DNA from: Streptomyces sp. NBC_01232
Lineage (GTDB): Bacteria > Actinomycetota > Actinomycetes > Streptomycetales > Streptomycetaceae
Direction: 5' to 3'
Assembly: GCF_035989885.1 (NCBI RefSeq)
Contig: NZ_CP108518.1
Span: 3,454,501 to 3,518,500, forward strand
Length of the DNA: 64,000 nt
Each line of letters starts with the position of its first letter. Position 1 is the first letter of the stretch. Below are positions 39,077-47,716 of the stretch, piece by piece. Position numbers and translations under genes: made by a program. The notes below the pieces were generated by a model. It made no database searches. It saw only the letters and a list, made by a program, of their open reading frames with translations, and was not told the origin of the DNA.

Positions 39077-40486
39077 GTGACGAGCGATGCGATAGCCCGC
39101 CCGGCGCCGGCGACCCCGGCACCCGCGAAGTCCGGGCGCGGCGCGTGGGCACCGCCCTGGCTGGTGGCGGCCGGGCTGTTCCTCGTCTACCTCGCCCTGT
39201 CCGTCGGGCGGTTCCGGCGGATGGACTGGGCCTCCTGGGACCTGGGGATCTTCGAGCAGGCGATCCGCGCGTACGCGCACCTGCAGGAGCCCGTAGTCGA
39301 CCTGAAGGGGCCGGGGGCCAACATCCTCGGGGACCACTTCAGCCCGATCATCGCGCTCGTCGCCCCCGTGTACCGGGTCTTCCCCGGGCCCGTCACCCTG
39401 CTGGTCGTGCAGGCCGCGCTGTTCGCGCTGTCCGCCGTGCCCGTCACCCGGGCGGCCGTGCAGATCCTCGGGCGGGCCCGCGGGCTCGCCGTCGGCATCG
39501 CGTACGGGCTGTCCTGGGGCATCCAGCGGGCCGTCGAGTTCGACTTCCACGAGATCGCCTTCGCGGTGCCCCTGCTGGCCTTCGCCCTGGAGGCGGTGCT
39601 CGCCCGGCGCTGGCGGGCCGCCCTGCTGTGGGGACTGCCGCTGGTCCTGGTGAAGGAGGACCTCGGCTTCACCCTCGCCGCCCTGGCGGTGGTGGTGGCC
39701 TGGCGGGCCCGCACGAGCGACCGGCGGATCGCGGTGACCGCGCTCGCCCTCGCCGGCGCGGCCTGCGTCTTCGCCGTCCTGGTGTTCACCGTGTTCATAC
39801 CGGCCTTCGCCACCGGGGGCTACGGCTACTGGGACAAGATCGACGGCGCCGGTCCGCTCGCCGGCATCGGCACCAAGCTCACCACCCTGGCCTGGGTCCT
39901 GGTCCCCACCTCCGGGCTGCTCGCGCTGCGCTCGCCGCTGCTCCTGGTCGCCGCGCCCACCCTCGGCTGGCGGTTCCTGTCCGGGGACGACCACTACTGG
40001 TCCACCGACTGGCACTACAGCGCCGTGCTGATGCCCGTGGTGGCCCTGGCCCTCGTCGACGCCATCGACACCGTCCGGCGCGGCGAGCGGCCCCGGCTGC
40101 GCGCGTACGCCCTCCAGATGCCGACGGCCGTGCTCGCCGCCGCCCTCGCCCTGAGTGCGACGGCGATGCCGACCGCCAAGCTCGCGGAGGCCCGTACGTA
40201 CGAGAAGCCCGAGCGCGTCCAGGCGATCGAGCGGCTCCTGGACCTGATCCCCGACGGGGCGACCGTGGAGGCGGACACCACCCCGCTGACCCGGCTGACC
40301 TCCCGCACCCGTGTGCTGTGGATCGGCGGCAGCAAGGGCGTGGTCCCGGACTGGATCACCCTCGACAACTCCTCCAAGTGGGCCGGCGAGGATCCGACCG
40401 CCTACGCCCGCCAGCTCCACCCCGGCGAGCAGTTCACCCTGGTGGGTGAGGCGGCCGGGATCGTGCTGATGCAGCGGGACCGGTAG
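39077..40486 (+). CDS. DUF2079 multi-pass membrane protein
   Basis: 469 residues from the GTG at 39077 (GAGGAG about 8 bp upstream); the open frame further 5' is Arg/Pro-rich and antisense-like. Hydrophobic helices run from about residue 27 to 375 (PWLVAAGLFLVYLALSVGRFRR first), with the DUF2079 signature MDWASWDLGIFEQAIRAYAHLQEPVVDLKGPGANILGDHFSPI, and VEFDFHEIAFAVPLLAFALEA. A soluble C-terminal part of about 95 residues follows. The family resembles GT-C/PMT-type glycosyltransferases; the D/E residues in DLG and DFHE would fit polyprenyl-sugar use, but this is inference. Confidence 0.85.
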   Translation: MTSDAIARPAPATPAPAKSGRGAWAPPWLVAAGLFLVYLALSVGRFRRMDWASWDLGIFEQAIRAYAHLQEPVVDLKGPGANILGDHFSPIIALVAPVYRVFPGPVTLLVVQAALFALSAVPVTRAAVQILGRARGLAVGIAYGLSWGIQRAVEFDFHEIAFAVPLLAFALEAVLARRWRAALLWGLPLVLVKEDLGFTLAALAVVVAWRARTSDRRIAVTALALAGAACVFAVLVFTVFIPAFATGGYGYWDKIDGAGPLAGIGTKLTTLAWVLVPTSGLLALRSPLLLVAAPTLGWRFLSGDDHYWSTDWHYSAVLMPVVALALVDAIDTVRRGERPRLRAYALQMPTAVLAAALALSATAMPTAKLAEARTYEKPERVQAIERLLDLIPDGATVEADTTPLTRLTSRTRVLWIGGSKGVVPDWITLDNSSKWAGEDPTAYARQLHPGEQFTLVGEAAGIVLMQRDR

Positions 40487-40515
40487 CGGACCCGGCGGGC
40501 GACGCCGGAAACGAA

Positions 40516-40547
40516 GCCGGTCCGGGACCCCGAGGTCCCGGACCGGC
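40516..40547. terminator. Bidirectional terminator
   Basis: Perfect 14-bp stem GCCGGTCCGGGACC with a 4-nt loop between the convergent DUF2079 and ABC permease genes. A second inverted repeat (GATCGCGAGC/GCTCGCGATC, 40561-40588) overlaps the permease stop codon. Confidence 0.85.
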
Positions 40548-40572
40548 ATCTCCCCCGGACGATCGCGAGCGG

Positions 40573-43158
40573 TTACTCGCTCGCGATCGCGTTCAGTACG
40601 TTCATCCGCCCTGCCCGGAAGGCCGGGACCAGCGCGGCGAACAGGCCCACGAGGGCCGAGGCGGCGAACACCCCGAGGATCGTCGGCCACGGGATCTCCA
40701 GGACCTTCAGGCCCTGGAGCGCCAGCAGCTGCTGGGCGCCGATCCCCCAGCCCATGCCCAGCCCGAGGCCGAGGAGGGCACCGAAGAGGGCGATGACCAC
40801 CGACTCCAGGCGGATCATGCGGCGCAGCTGGCGGCGGGAGAGGCCGATGGCGCGCATCAGGCCGATCTCGCGGGTCCGCTCGACCACCGAGAGGGCCAGG
40901 GTGTTCACGACGCCCAGGACCGCGACGATGATCGCGAGACCGAGGAGGCCGTAGACCATGTTCAGCAGCTGGCCGACCTGGTCCTTGAGCGCCTGCTTGT
41001 AGTCGGTCTGGTTGCGCACCTTGTACTGCGGGTACTCGGCCATGGCCGTCTTGACCGACTGGTAGGCGGCGGTGTCCGACTGACCGTCCTGCGCGCTGGC
41101 CAGCAGCATGAAGGGGAGCGGCAGCTTGTCGGCGGGGACGTTCGCCCGGGCCGCCTCGGTGCTGATGTACTTCATGCCCTTGTCGAGGTTGCCCTCGTCG
41201 CTGGTGATCGCGGCGACCTTCAGCTTGACGGTGTTGCCACCGGTGAAGGCGACCGTCAGCTCGTCGCCGAGCTTGATGCCGTGCTTGGTCGCGTACGCCG
41301 AGCCCACCGACATGGAGTCCTTGTCGTACGCCGCCGTGTGCTCGCCGGCCACCATCTTGCGCCGGATGTCCTTGGCGTACGTCGGGTCGGTGGCGCCGAG
41401 CCCATCCTCCTCGGAGGTGCCGTCGGGGGCCGTGACCTTGGCCGCGACCTCGCGGTATGCGGTGACGTGGTCGAGGCCCTTCATGGCGCGCAGGGCCTGC
41501 TCGGCCTGCGGCAGCACGGGCTGACCGGTCTCGGAGTTGACGATGTAGTCCGCTCCGACCGACTTGTCGAGCTCCTCGGTCGCGGAGGCCACCATCGAGG
41601 AGCCGACCACCGACAGGCAGGCGACCAGCGCGAGGCCGATCATCAGCGCGGCGGCGGTGGCGCCGGTGCGGCGCGGGTTGCGCAGGGCGTTGCGCTCGGC
41701 GAGCCGGCCCACGGACCCGAAGGGCCGCAGCACCGCTCCGGAGATCACCCGCACCACGCCCGCGGCGAGCAGCGGACCGATCACGATGAAGCCGATGAGG
41801 GAGAAGACGACGCCCAGGCCCAGCCAGGCCGAACCGGGTCCGGCCTTCTCGGCGGCCGTGGCGAGGTAGAGGCCTGCGCCGCCGATGCCGGTGAGGAACA
41901 GGCCGAGGCCTGCGCGGACGGCGCCGGCCTTCTTGTCGCCGGGGGTGCCGGACTCGCGCAGCGCGGCCATCGGGGAGACCTTGCCGGCCCGGCGGGCCGG
42001 GACGAAGGCGGAGACGACGGTCACGACGACGCCGAGGACGATGCCGACGACCGGGGTGGTCCAGGCGACGGTCAGGTCGTCGGTGGACAGGTGCATGCCC
42101 ATGGAGCCCATGAGCTCCATCAGGCCGATGGCGAGGCCCACGCCCGCGCCGACACCCAGGACCGAGCCCACGACACCGAGCAGGAAGGCCTCGACGACCA
42201 CGGACTTGAGGACCTGCCCGCTGTCCGCGCCGATGGCGCGCATCAGGCCGATCTCGCGGGTGCGCTGGGCCACCAGCATCGAGAAGGTGTTGAAGATCAG
42301 GAAGATGCCGACGAGGAAGGCGATCCCGGCGAAGCCGAGCATCACGTACTTCATGACGTCGAGGAAGGAGCCGACGTCCTTGCGGTTGGCGTCCGCGGCT
42401 TCCTTGGCGGTCTGCAGCTTGTAGGTGTCCGCGCCGACGGCCGTGGCGATGTTCTGCTTGAGCTGCTCGTCGCTCACCCCGTCCTTGGCGGTGACGTTGA
42501 CGTGCGTGAATGCGCCCGGGGAGCCGAGCAGCGACGTCTGCGAGGTGGCGGTGTCGAAGTAGACGATCGCCGCGCCCGGGTTGGTGACGGTGAAGGTGGC
42601 GATACCGCTGATCTTCGCGCGGATGTCGCCGGTGATGGCGATGGTGCGCAGTTCGTCACCGAGCGCGAGGTGGTGCTTCTCGGCGGTGTCGGCGTCGACC
42701 ATCACCTCGGTCGGGCCGCGCGGAGCGTGCCCCGAGGTGATCTTCATGGACTTGAGCTCGTTGTCGTTCCAGTTGCCCGCGATGGTCGGGGCGCCGGTGG
42801 TCGAGCCCATGTTCTCGTTCTTGGAGTTGACCACCGTGACGGACATCGAGACGACGCCGCCCTCGGCGTTCTTGACGCCCTCGGCCTTGCGGACCTGCTC
42901 GACCGCCGAGCCGGACAGCATCTCGGGGCGGCCGCGCTCGGGGTTCTCGTCCCCGTCCTTGCCCTCCTTCGGGCTGACGGTCACATCGGAGCTGGTGACG
43001 GCGAACAGCTTGTCGAAGGTGGTGTTCATGGTGTCGGTGAACACCAGGGTTCCGCAGACGAAGGCGACGGAGAGCAGGACCGCGATGGCCGAGAGCGCCA
43101 TCCGCCCCTTGTGGGCGACGAAGTTGCGCCGCGAGGTCTTCAGGACGGTGTTGCTCAT
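40573..43158 (-). CDS. ABC transporter permease, FtsX/MacB family, system 2
   Basis: 861 residues from the ATG at 43158, overlapping the upstream ATPase stop by 4 bp (ATGA). Same plan as the permease at 10193: first helix (about 20-42), extracytoplasmic domain (about 45-265), FtsX core (VMLGFAGIAFLVGIFLIFNTFSMLVAQRTREIGLMRAIGADSGQV), central helices, second extracytoplasmic domain (about 530-720), second FtsX core (GLLGLAIIVAVLGVVNTLALSVVERTREIGLMRAIGLSRRQL). The extracytoplasmic domains diverge from those of system 1 while the membrane cores are much alike, suggesting duplication followed by substrate change. Substrate unknown. Confidence 0.9.
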   Translation of the reverse strand: MSNTVLKTSRRNFVAHKGRMALSAIAVLLSVAFVCGTLVFTDTMNTTFDKLFAVTSSDVTVSPKEGKDGDENPERGRPEMLSGSAVEQVRKAEGVKNAEGGVVSMSVTVVNSKNENMGSTTGAPTIAGNWNDNELKSMKITSGHAPRGPTEVMVDADTAEKHHLALGDELRTIAITGDIRAKISGIATFTVTNPGAAIVYFDTATSQTSLLGSPGAFTHVNVTAKDGVSDEQLKQNIATAVGADTYKLQTAKEAADANRKDVGSFLDVMKYVMLGFAGIAFLVGIFLIFNTFSMLVAQRTREIGLMRAIGADSGQVLKSVVVEAFLLGVVGSVLGVGAGVGLAIGLMELMGSMGMHLSTDDLTVAWTTPVVGIVLGVVVTVVSAFVPARRAGKVSPMAALRESGTPGDKKAGAVRAGLGLFLTGIGGAGLYLATAAEKAGPGSAWLGLGVVFSLIGFIVIGPLLAAGVVRVISGAVLRPFGSVGRLAERNALRNPRRTGATAAALMIGLALVACLSVVGSSMVASATEELDKSVGADYIVNSETGQPVLPQAEQALRAMKGLDHVTAYREVAAKVTAPDGTSEEDGLGATDPTYAKDIRRKMVAGEHTAAYDKDSMSVGSAYATKHGIKLGDELTVAFTGGNTVKLKVAAITSDEGNLDKGMKYISTEAARANVPADKLPLPFMLLASAQDGQSDTAAYQSVKTAMAEYPQYKVRNQTDYKQALKDQVGQLLNMVYGLLGLAIIVAVLGVVNTLALSVVERTREIGLMRAIGLSRRQLRRMIRLESVVIALFGALLGLGLGMGWGIGAQQLLALQGLKVLEIPWPTILGVFAASALVGLFAALVPAFRAGRMNVLNAIASE

Positions 43159-43943
43159 GAGGTCCGCCCGCGGGCGTCGAAGTCCTTCATGCGGTCCAGG
43201 ACCTGGTCGGCGGTGGGGCCGTACATCTCGTCGACGATCCTGCCGTCGGCCAGGAAGATGACGCGGTCCGCGTAGGAGGCGGCCACCGGGTCGTGCGTGA
43301 CCATGACGATCGTCTGGCCGAGCTCGTCCACCGAGCGGCGCAGGAAGCCGAGGACCTCGGCGCCCGCCCTGGAGTCCAGGTTTCCGGTCGGCTCGTCGCC
43401 GAAGATGATCTGCGGGCGGGCGGCGAGGGCGCGGGCCACCGCCACGCGCTGCTGCTGGCCGCCGGAGAGCTCGGTCGGGCGGTGCTTGAGACGGCCGGCG
43501 AGGCCCACGGTCTCCACGACCCGGTTGAGCCACTCCGCGTCGGGCTTGCGGCCCGCGATGTCCATGGGGAGCGTGATGTTCTCCAGGGCGTTGAGCGTGG
43601 GCAGCAGGTTGAAGGCCTGGAAGATGAAGCCGATCCGGTCACGGCGCAGCTGCGTGAGCTTCTTGTCCTTCAGCCCGGTGATCTCCGTGTCGTCCAGGTG
43701 GATCTGGCCGCTGGTCACCGTGTCGAGCCCGGCGAGGCAGTGCATCAGCGTGGACTTGCCGGAGCCCGAGGGACCCATGATCGCGGTGAACTGGCCGCTC
43801 ATGATGTCCACGTCCACGTCGTCGAGGGCGACGACGCGCGTCTCCCCGGAGCCGTAGGCCTTGACGACCTTTCGTGCCCGGGCCGCGACGGCTGCATGCC
43901 CTCCAGTACCCCCGTGCCTGGTTTCGGTCATAGCCGTTGTCAC
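43155..43943 (-). CDS. ABC transporter ATP-binding protein (MacB/LolD type), system 2
   Basis: 262 residues from the GTG at 43943, supported by AAGGAGA about 8 bp upstream; ATG 43931 is an alternative. Walker A GPSGSGKST, Q-loop FIFQAFNLLP, signature LSGGQQQRVAVARAL, Walker B IIFGDEPTGNLDS and VTHDP are intact. From Walker A to the C-terminus it is nearly the same as the 9364 ATPase, including the ending DRMK-DFDARGRTS versus DRMK-AFDAKGRTS. Forms a translationally coupled operon with the permease. Confidence 0.92.
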   Translation of the reverse strand: MTTAMTETRHGGTGGHAAVAARARKVVKAYGSGETRVVALDDVDVDIMSGQFTAIMGPSGSGKSTLMHCLAGLDTVTSGQIHLDDTEITGLKDKKLTQLRRDRIGFIFQAFNLLPTLNALENITLPMDIAGRKPDAEWLNRVVETVGLAGRLKHRPTELSGGQQQRVAVARALAARPQIIFGDEPTGNLDSRAGAEVLGFLRRSVDELGQTIVMVTHDPVAASYADRVIFLADGRIVDEMYGPTADQVLDRMKDFDARGRTS

Positions 43944-44312
43944 GGACTTTCTCCTTCTTCGAATGCGTGCGTCTGCGTCGTGCGCGTCATCTGCGTACGG
44001 GTGCGTCCGACCGCGCCTGTATGTGCGTCGCCGTCATGAAGTCTCCGCCGGGCGGACGCACGGCGCGCTGGTGCCCATCGCCGTATCCGCCCGGGGGTTA
44101 ACCCCACCCCCAGGCCCTGCTGCGTAGGTTCCAGTTAAGGAGACGGCGGGCCGCCCCACGTCCTCCGCCGGGAGGAACGACCCCTGGCCCGATGTGCGGA
44201 GGGACCCTTAGGGGATCTGCACCCTTCGGCGTACCGGCCCTGGGGGATACCGTCCGGCACGTGGCGGTGAGATGGTGTTCCCCGCAGTTACGTGCAGGGG
44301 GAAGGGATTTCG
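43944..44312. other. Divergent regulatory region between ABC system 2 and the MFS gene
   Basis: No gene seen. A cluster of TGCGT words (43966-44025), a perfect 12-bp palindrome GGGGTTAACCCC at 44094-44105, and the words CCTTAGGGGATC and CCCTGGGGGATACC between 44205 and 44255. These are candidate regulatory sites, none assigned. Confidence 0.4.
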
Positions 44313-45929
44313 GTGGCATCGGCGGAGGGCACGGGCGCGAGCCCGGACGGCATACCCGCGGAGCGTCCGGACGCCGCGTCCGGGGCAGGGGTTCCGGCCG
44401 GGATCGCGACCGGCGGCGCCTCCGGGCGGAAGCCCGCCCCGCGGCCTCCCGCCCCCGTCGTCGCCTCGCTGATGCTCGGCATGGCCCTCGTCGCCCTGGA
44501 CAGCACCATCGTGGCCACCGCCGTCCCGCAGATCGTGGGCGACCTCGGCGGCTTCTCCGTCTTCTCCTGGCTCTTCTCCGGCTACCTGCTCGCGGTGACC
44601 GTCACCCTGCCCGTTTACGGCAAGCTGTCCGACACCTTCGGACGCAAGCCCGTCCTGCTCTTCGGCATCGGCCTCTTCCTCATCGGCTCGCTGCTGTGCG
44701 CGTCCGCCTGGAACATGGCCGCGCTCATCGCCTTCCGCATCGTCCAGGGCCTGGGCGGCGGCGCCCTCCAGGGCACGATCCAGACCCTGGCCGCCGACCT
44801 GTACCCGCTGGCGGAGCGGCCGCGGATCCAGGCCCGGATGTCCAGCGTCTGGGCCACCTCGGCCGTGGCAGGCCCGGCGCTCGGCGGGCTGCTCGCCTCG
44901 TACGCGAACTGGCGCTGGATCTTCCTGATCAACCTGCCGCTGGCCGGCCTCGCCCTGTGGATGATCTCCCGGCACCTGACCGAGCCCGTACGGTCGCCCG
45001 GTCGCCGCGGACCGGTCGACTGGGCGGGGGCGCTGGCCGTCTTCGCCTGCGGCGGACTGCTGCTCTTCGCGCTCGTCCAGGGCGGGGTCGCCTGGCCCTG
45101 GCTGTCCGCGCCCTCCCTGGGTCTGCTGGGTGCGAGCGCGCTCCTGGCCGCGGTCGTGGTCCGGGTGGAGCGCCGCGCCGAGGAACCGATCCTGCCCGGC
45201 TGGGTGTGGCGCCGGCGCACCATCGCCGCCGTCAATCTCGCCATGGCCGCGCTCGGCCTGCTGATGGTCGCGCCCATGGTGTTCATGCCGACCTACGCGC
45301 AGTCCGTGCTCGGCCTCGGCCCCGTCGGCGCCGGCCTGGTCATGTCGGTGATGACCCTGAGCTGGCCCGTCAGCGCCGCCTGCAGCCAGCACGTCTACCG
45401 GCGCATCGGCTTCCGCAACACCGCCGCCGTCGGGATCGGGCTGGCCGCCGTGATCCTGTTCTCCTTCACGCTGCCCCCCCACCCCGCCCGGCCCTGGCAG
45501 CCCGCGCTGATCATGCTGCTGCTGGGCGGCGCCCTCGGTCTCTTCCAGCTCCCGCTGATCGTCGGGGTCCAGTCCACCGTCGGCTGGGCGGAGCGCGGGA
45601 CCACGACCGCCTCGGTGCTGTTCTGCCGTCAGGTCGGCCAGAGCGTGGGCGCCGCGCTGCTCGCCGCCGTCGCCAACGCCACCCTCGCCGCCCGCCTGGC
45701 GGACGCCCCCGTGGCGGGCCTCCCCAAGCACCTGGACGACGTGGCGAAGGCGCTGGCCGAGCCCGGACTGCTGCCCGGCGCCGCCGCCGACTACCTGCGC
45801 CGGGCCGTGGCCGCCGCGGTGGAGCACATCTTCCTCGGCGCGTCGGCGGCCGCCGTGGCCGCGCTGCTGGTCCTGCTGCTCGTGGCGCCGCGCAGGTTCC
45901 CCGTGCTGCCGGAACTGCGCGAGGAGTAG
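44313..45929 (+). CDS. MFS drug exporter, DHA2 (14-helix) family
   Basis: 538 residues from the GTG at 44313, preferred over the GTG at 44292 because GGGGAAGGG sits about 7 bp upstream of it. An Ala/Gly/Pro-rich cytosolic N-terminus of about 45 residues precedes the helices. DHA2 motifs: LDSTIVATAVPQIVGDLGG in helix 1, GKLSDTFGRKPVLLFGI (motif A) in the loop after helix 2, and GPALGGLLASYANWRWIFLINLPL (motif C and the following WRWIF). Proton-driven efflux of drugs or other amphiphiles is expected; substrate unknown. The following gene starts 96 bp later in the same direction. Confidence 0.9.
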   Translation: MASAEGTGASPDGIPAERPDAASGAGVPAGIATGGASGRKPAPRPPAPVVASLMLGMALVALDSTIVATAVPQIVGDLGGFSVFSWLFSGYLLAVTVTLPVYGKLSDTFGRKPVLLFGIGLFLIGSLLCASAWNMAALIAFRIVQGLGGGALQGTIQTLAADLYPLAERPRIQARMSSVWATSAVAGPALGGLLASYANWRWIFLINLPLAGLALWMISRHLTEPVRSPGRRGPVDWAGALAVFACGGLLLFALVQGGVAWPWLSAPSLGLLGASALLAAVVVRVERRAEEPILPGWVWRRRTIAAVNLAMAALGLLMVAPMVFMPTYAQSVLGLGPVGAGLVMSVMTLSWPVSAACSQHVYRRIGFRNTAAVGIGLAAVILFSFTLPPHPARPWQPALIMLLLGGALGLFQLPLIVGVQSTVGWAERGTTTASVLFCRQVGQSVGAALLAAVANATLAARLADAPVAGLPKHLDDVAKALAEPGLLPGAAADYLRRAVAAAVEHIFLGASAAAVAALLVLLLVAPRRFPVLPELREE

Positions 45930-46025
45930 CGGCGGCACGGAGGGGGGCGGCTCGGAGGGGCGGCTTGTCATGGCCGGGCCAGTAAGTGACCCTCGTGGCA
46001 CGACCGTTCACGGGGGGACCACACC

Positions 46026-46889
46026 ATGGCATCCGCACTCTGCGCACTCGCGTTACTGGCCGCGCTCGCCGGCCCGATCTGTCTGCGGCTCCGCCGTGAC
46101 CCGGGCTTCATCACCGGACGCGACGGCCGCCTCTCCACCTCGATCGTGCTCGCCCTCGCCTGGACGGTGATCCTGCTCTGGCTGCTGCTCGCGATCCTCG
46201 GCTACGGGCTCACCGCCGGCGGCGGGGTCGCGTACTTCCGGGGCGCCGACGGGCCGCTGTCCACCCTGACCACGGTCTACCTGCCGCTGCTCGGCGGCCC
46301 GTACGTGGCCCTGATCGCGGCGAAGGCCGTCGTCGGCCTGCGCGTGGAGCACGGCACCATGACCAAGCCCGCCGCCCGCCCGACCGGCTCCGGCCGCAGG
46401 CCCCTGCACGAGCTGATCGCGAACGACAGCGGCCGCACCGACCTGGTGGACGTCCAGTACGTCGCGCTCAGCGCGGTGACCATGCTGTACGTGGTGCTGT
46501 TCTTCCTGGCGGACGCGGGCGGCGGACTTCCGCGCCTGCCCTCCGAGATATGGGCCCTGACGGGCGCCCCGGCGGGCGCGTACCTGGTCAACAAGATGGC
46601 CGTGCGCGCCAACCCGGTGATCACGAACGTCACGCTGAAGGACGGCCGGCTGATGGTCGAGGGCGGCGGCTTCACCCCCGGCCCGGCGGGTCCCCCGCCC
46701 CTCCTCACCGTCGACGACACCGCCCTCCCGGCCCTGGCCGACCCCCTCACGGGAGCCCTGACCGCCACGCTCGACCCGCCGAGGGCCGCGCCGTTCACCG
46801 TGGTCGTCACGGCCCGCGGCCTGCGCAGCGACCCGTACCGCTACGGGTCCCCCGCGAAGCCCGCCGTCCCCGCGCCCCTGCGGACATAG
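46026..46889 (+). CDS. Membrane protein with C-terminal Ig/IPT-like segment; contains a TTA codon
   Basis: 287 residues from the ATG at 46026. Hydrophobic helices at about 1-18, 37-62, 80-103, 143-162 and 170-192; the C-terminal 95 residues (NPVITNVTLKDGRLMVEGGGF ... LLTVDDTALPALADPLTGALTATLDPPRAAPFTVVVTARGL) look like an IPT/TIG-type beta-sandwich. Codon 10 (46053-46055) is TTA, the only in-frame TTA I found in the genes of this window, so its translation should depend on the bldA tRNA and be favoured late in development. It follows the MFS exporter by 96 bp. Function unknown. Confidence 0.75.
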   Translation: MASALCALALLAALAGPICLRLRRDPGFITGRDGRLSTSIVLALAWTVILLWLLLAILGYGLTAGGGVAYFRGADGPLSTLTTVYLPLLGGPYVALIAAKAVVGLRVEHGTMTKPAARPTGSGRRPLHELIANDSGRTDLVDVQYVALSAVTMLYVVLFFLADAGGGLPRLPSEIWALTGAPAGAYLVNKMAVRANPVITNVTLKDGRLMVEGGGFTPGPAGPPPLLTVDDTALPALADPLTGALTATLDPPRAAPFTVVVTARGLRSDPYRYGSPAKPAVPAPLRT

Positions 46890-47074
46890 CTCAGGCCCGC
46901 GCGGGCACGCGAGCGGCACGCCGTGATCCCCACGGTCCACGGCACGTACACGCTCTTCCGGGAACCGGGCCCGCGCTGGGCATGGACGCCAGGGCCGAGG
47001 CGTGGGAGCGCCGGGAGTTCCTCCAGAGCCCGCCGACCGCAGCCCGCAGGATGGGGCCCGCAGGGTGGGGCTCT

Positions 47075-47629
47075 TCAGTCCTTGTCGCCCTTGTGGCGGG
47101 CGTAGTACCGGGCCACCCGGGCCCGGTTGCCGCAGACCGATGCCACGCACCAGCGGCGCCGGGGGTGCGCCGGCAGGAAGAGCAGCACGCAGTCGTGCGC
47201 CTCGCACGCCCGCACCTGCCCCACCCGGGGGTCCGTGAGGAGTTCCGCGGCCGCCTCGGCCAGCTCGGCCGCCAGCCGCCGGGCCGGGCCGGCGCCGCGG
47301 TGCGCAGCGGCGACCGTCCCGCCCTCCTCGGTCCAGGCCAGCACCCGGTGCGCCGGCGCAGCGGCCAGGGCCTCGTTCAGTGCGCGCAGCGCTCCGTCCG
47401 GCGGCCGCTCACCGCGCCGCGCGGCTTCGAGCGCCGCCCGCGCGGCCTCCCGTACCGCCTGTACGGCGGCCACCTCGGCCGCGCCCACCGCGTCGAGCGG
47501 GGTCAGCCGCCCGGCCTGCCCGGCCAGCCAGTCCGCGAGTGCCGCCGGGTCCGCGACGAGGTCGCCCTCGGCGGTCTCGGTGTTGAGGAGGTCCAGCGCG
47601 AGGGGCTCACCGGTGAGCGGGAAGGTCAC
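47075..47629 (-). CDS. CGNR zinc-finger (ABATE domain) probable transcriptional regulator
   Basis: 184 residues from the GTG at 47629, with AGGCGG 6 bp upstream; GTG 47635 is an alternative. The N-terminal ABATE domain (FPLTGEPLALDLLNTETAEGDLVADPAALADWLA) and the C-terminal CGNR zinc finger (RACEAHDCVLLFLPAHPRRRWCVASVCGNRARVARYYARHK), with four Cys, are diagnostic. Family members are predicted DNA-binding regulators, often divergent from a hydrolase gene. That is the arrangement here, with three CTAATGG-type repeats in the shared promoter region. Confidence 0.9.
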   Translation of the reverse strand: MTFPLTGEPLALDLLNTETAEGDLVADPAALADWLAGQAGRLTPLDAVGAAEVAAVQAVREAARAALEAARRGERPPDGALRALNEALAAAPAHRVLAWTEEGGTVAAAHRGAGPARRLAAELAEAAAELLTDPRVGQVRACEAHDCVLLFLPAHPRRRWCVASVCGNRARVARYYARHKGDKD

Positions 47630-47639
47630 TGTCACCCGC

Positions 47640-47692
47640 CTAATGGTACTGCAATCACTTGACCCATTAGCGATCACCGGCAAGACTAATGG
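47640..47692. promoter_or_regulatory. CTAATGG repeats and hydrolase promoter
   Basis: CTAATGG at 47640-47646, its inverse CCATTAG at 47664-47670, and CTAATGG again at 47686-47692. A TTGACC -35 (47659-47664) and a weak -10 region (about 47682-47687) fall among them, so a bound regulator, probably the CGNR protein, would cover the hydrolase promoter. Confidence 0.5.
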
Positions 47693-47716
47693 AACCAAGG
47701 CCATAGGAGGCATGTG

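Noticed and set aside
46895..46906. GCCCGCGCGGGC palindrome as a terminator
   Set aside because: It has no loop and is of a kind expected by chance at this GC content; evidence too thin to list.
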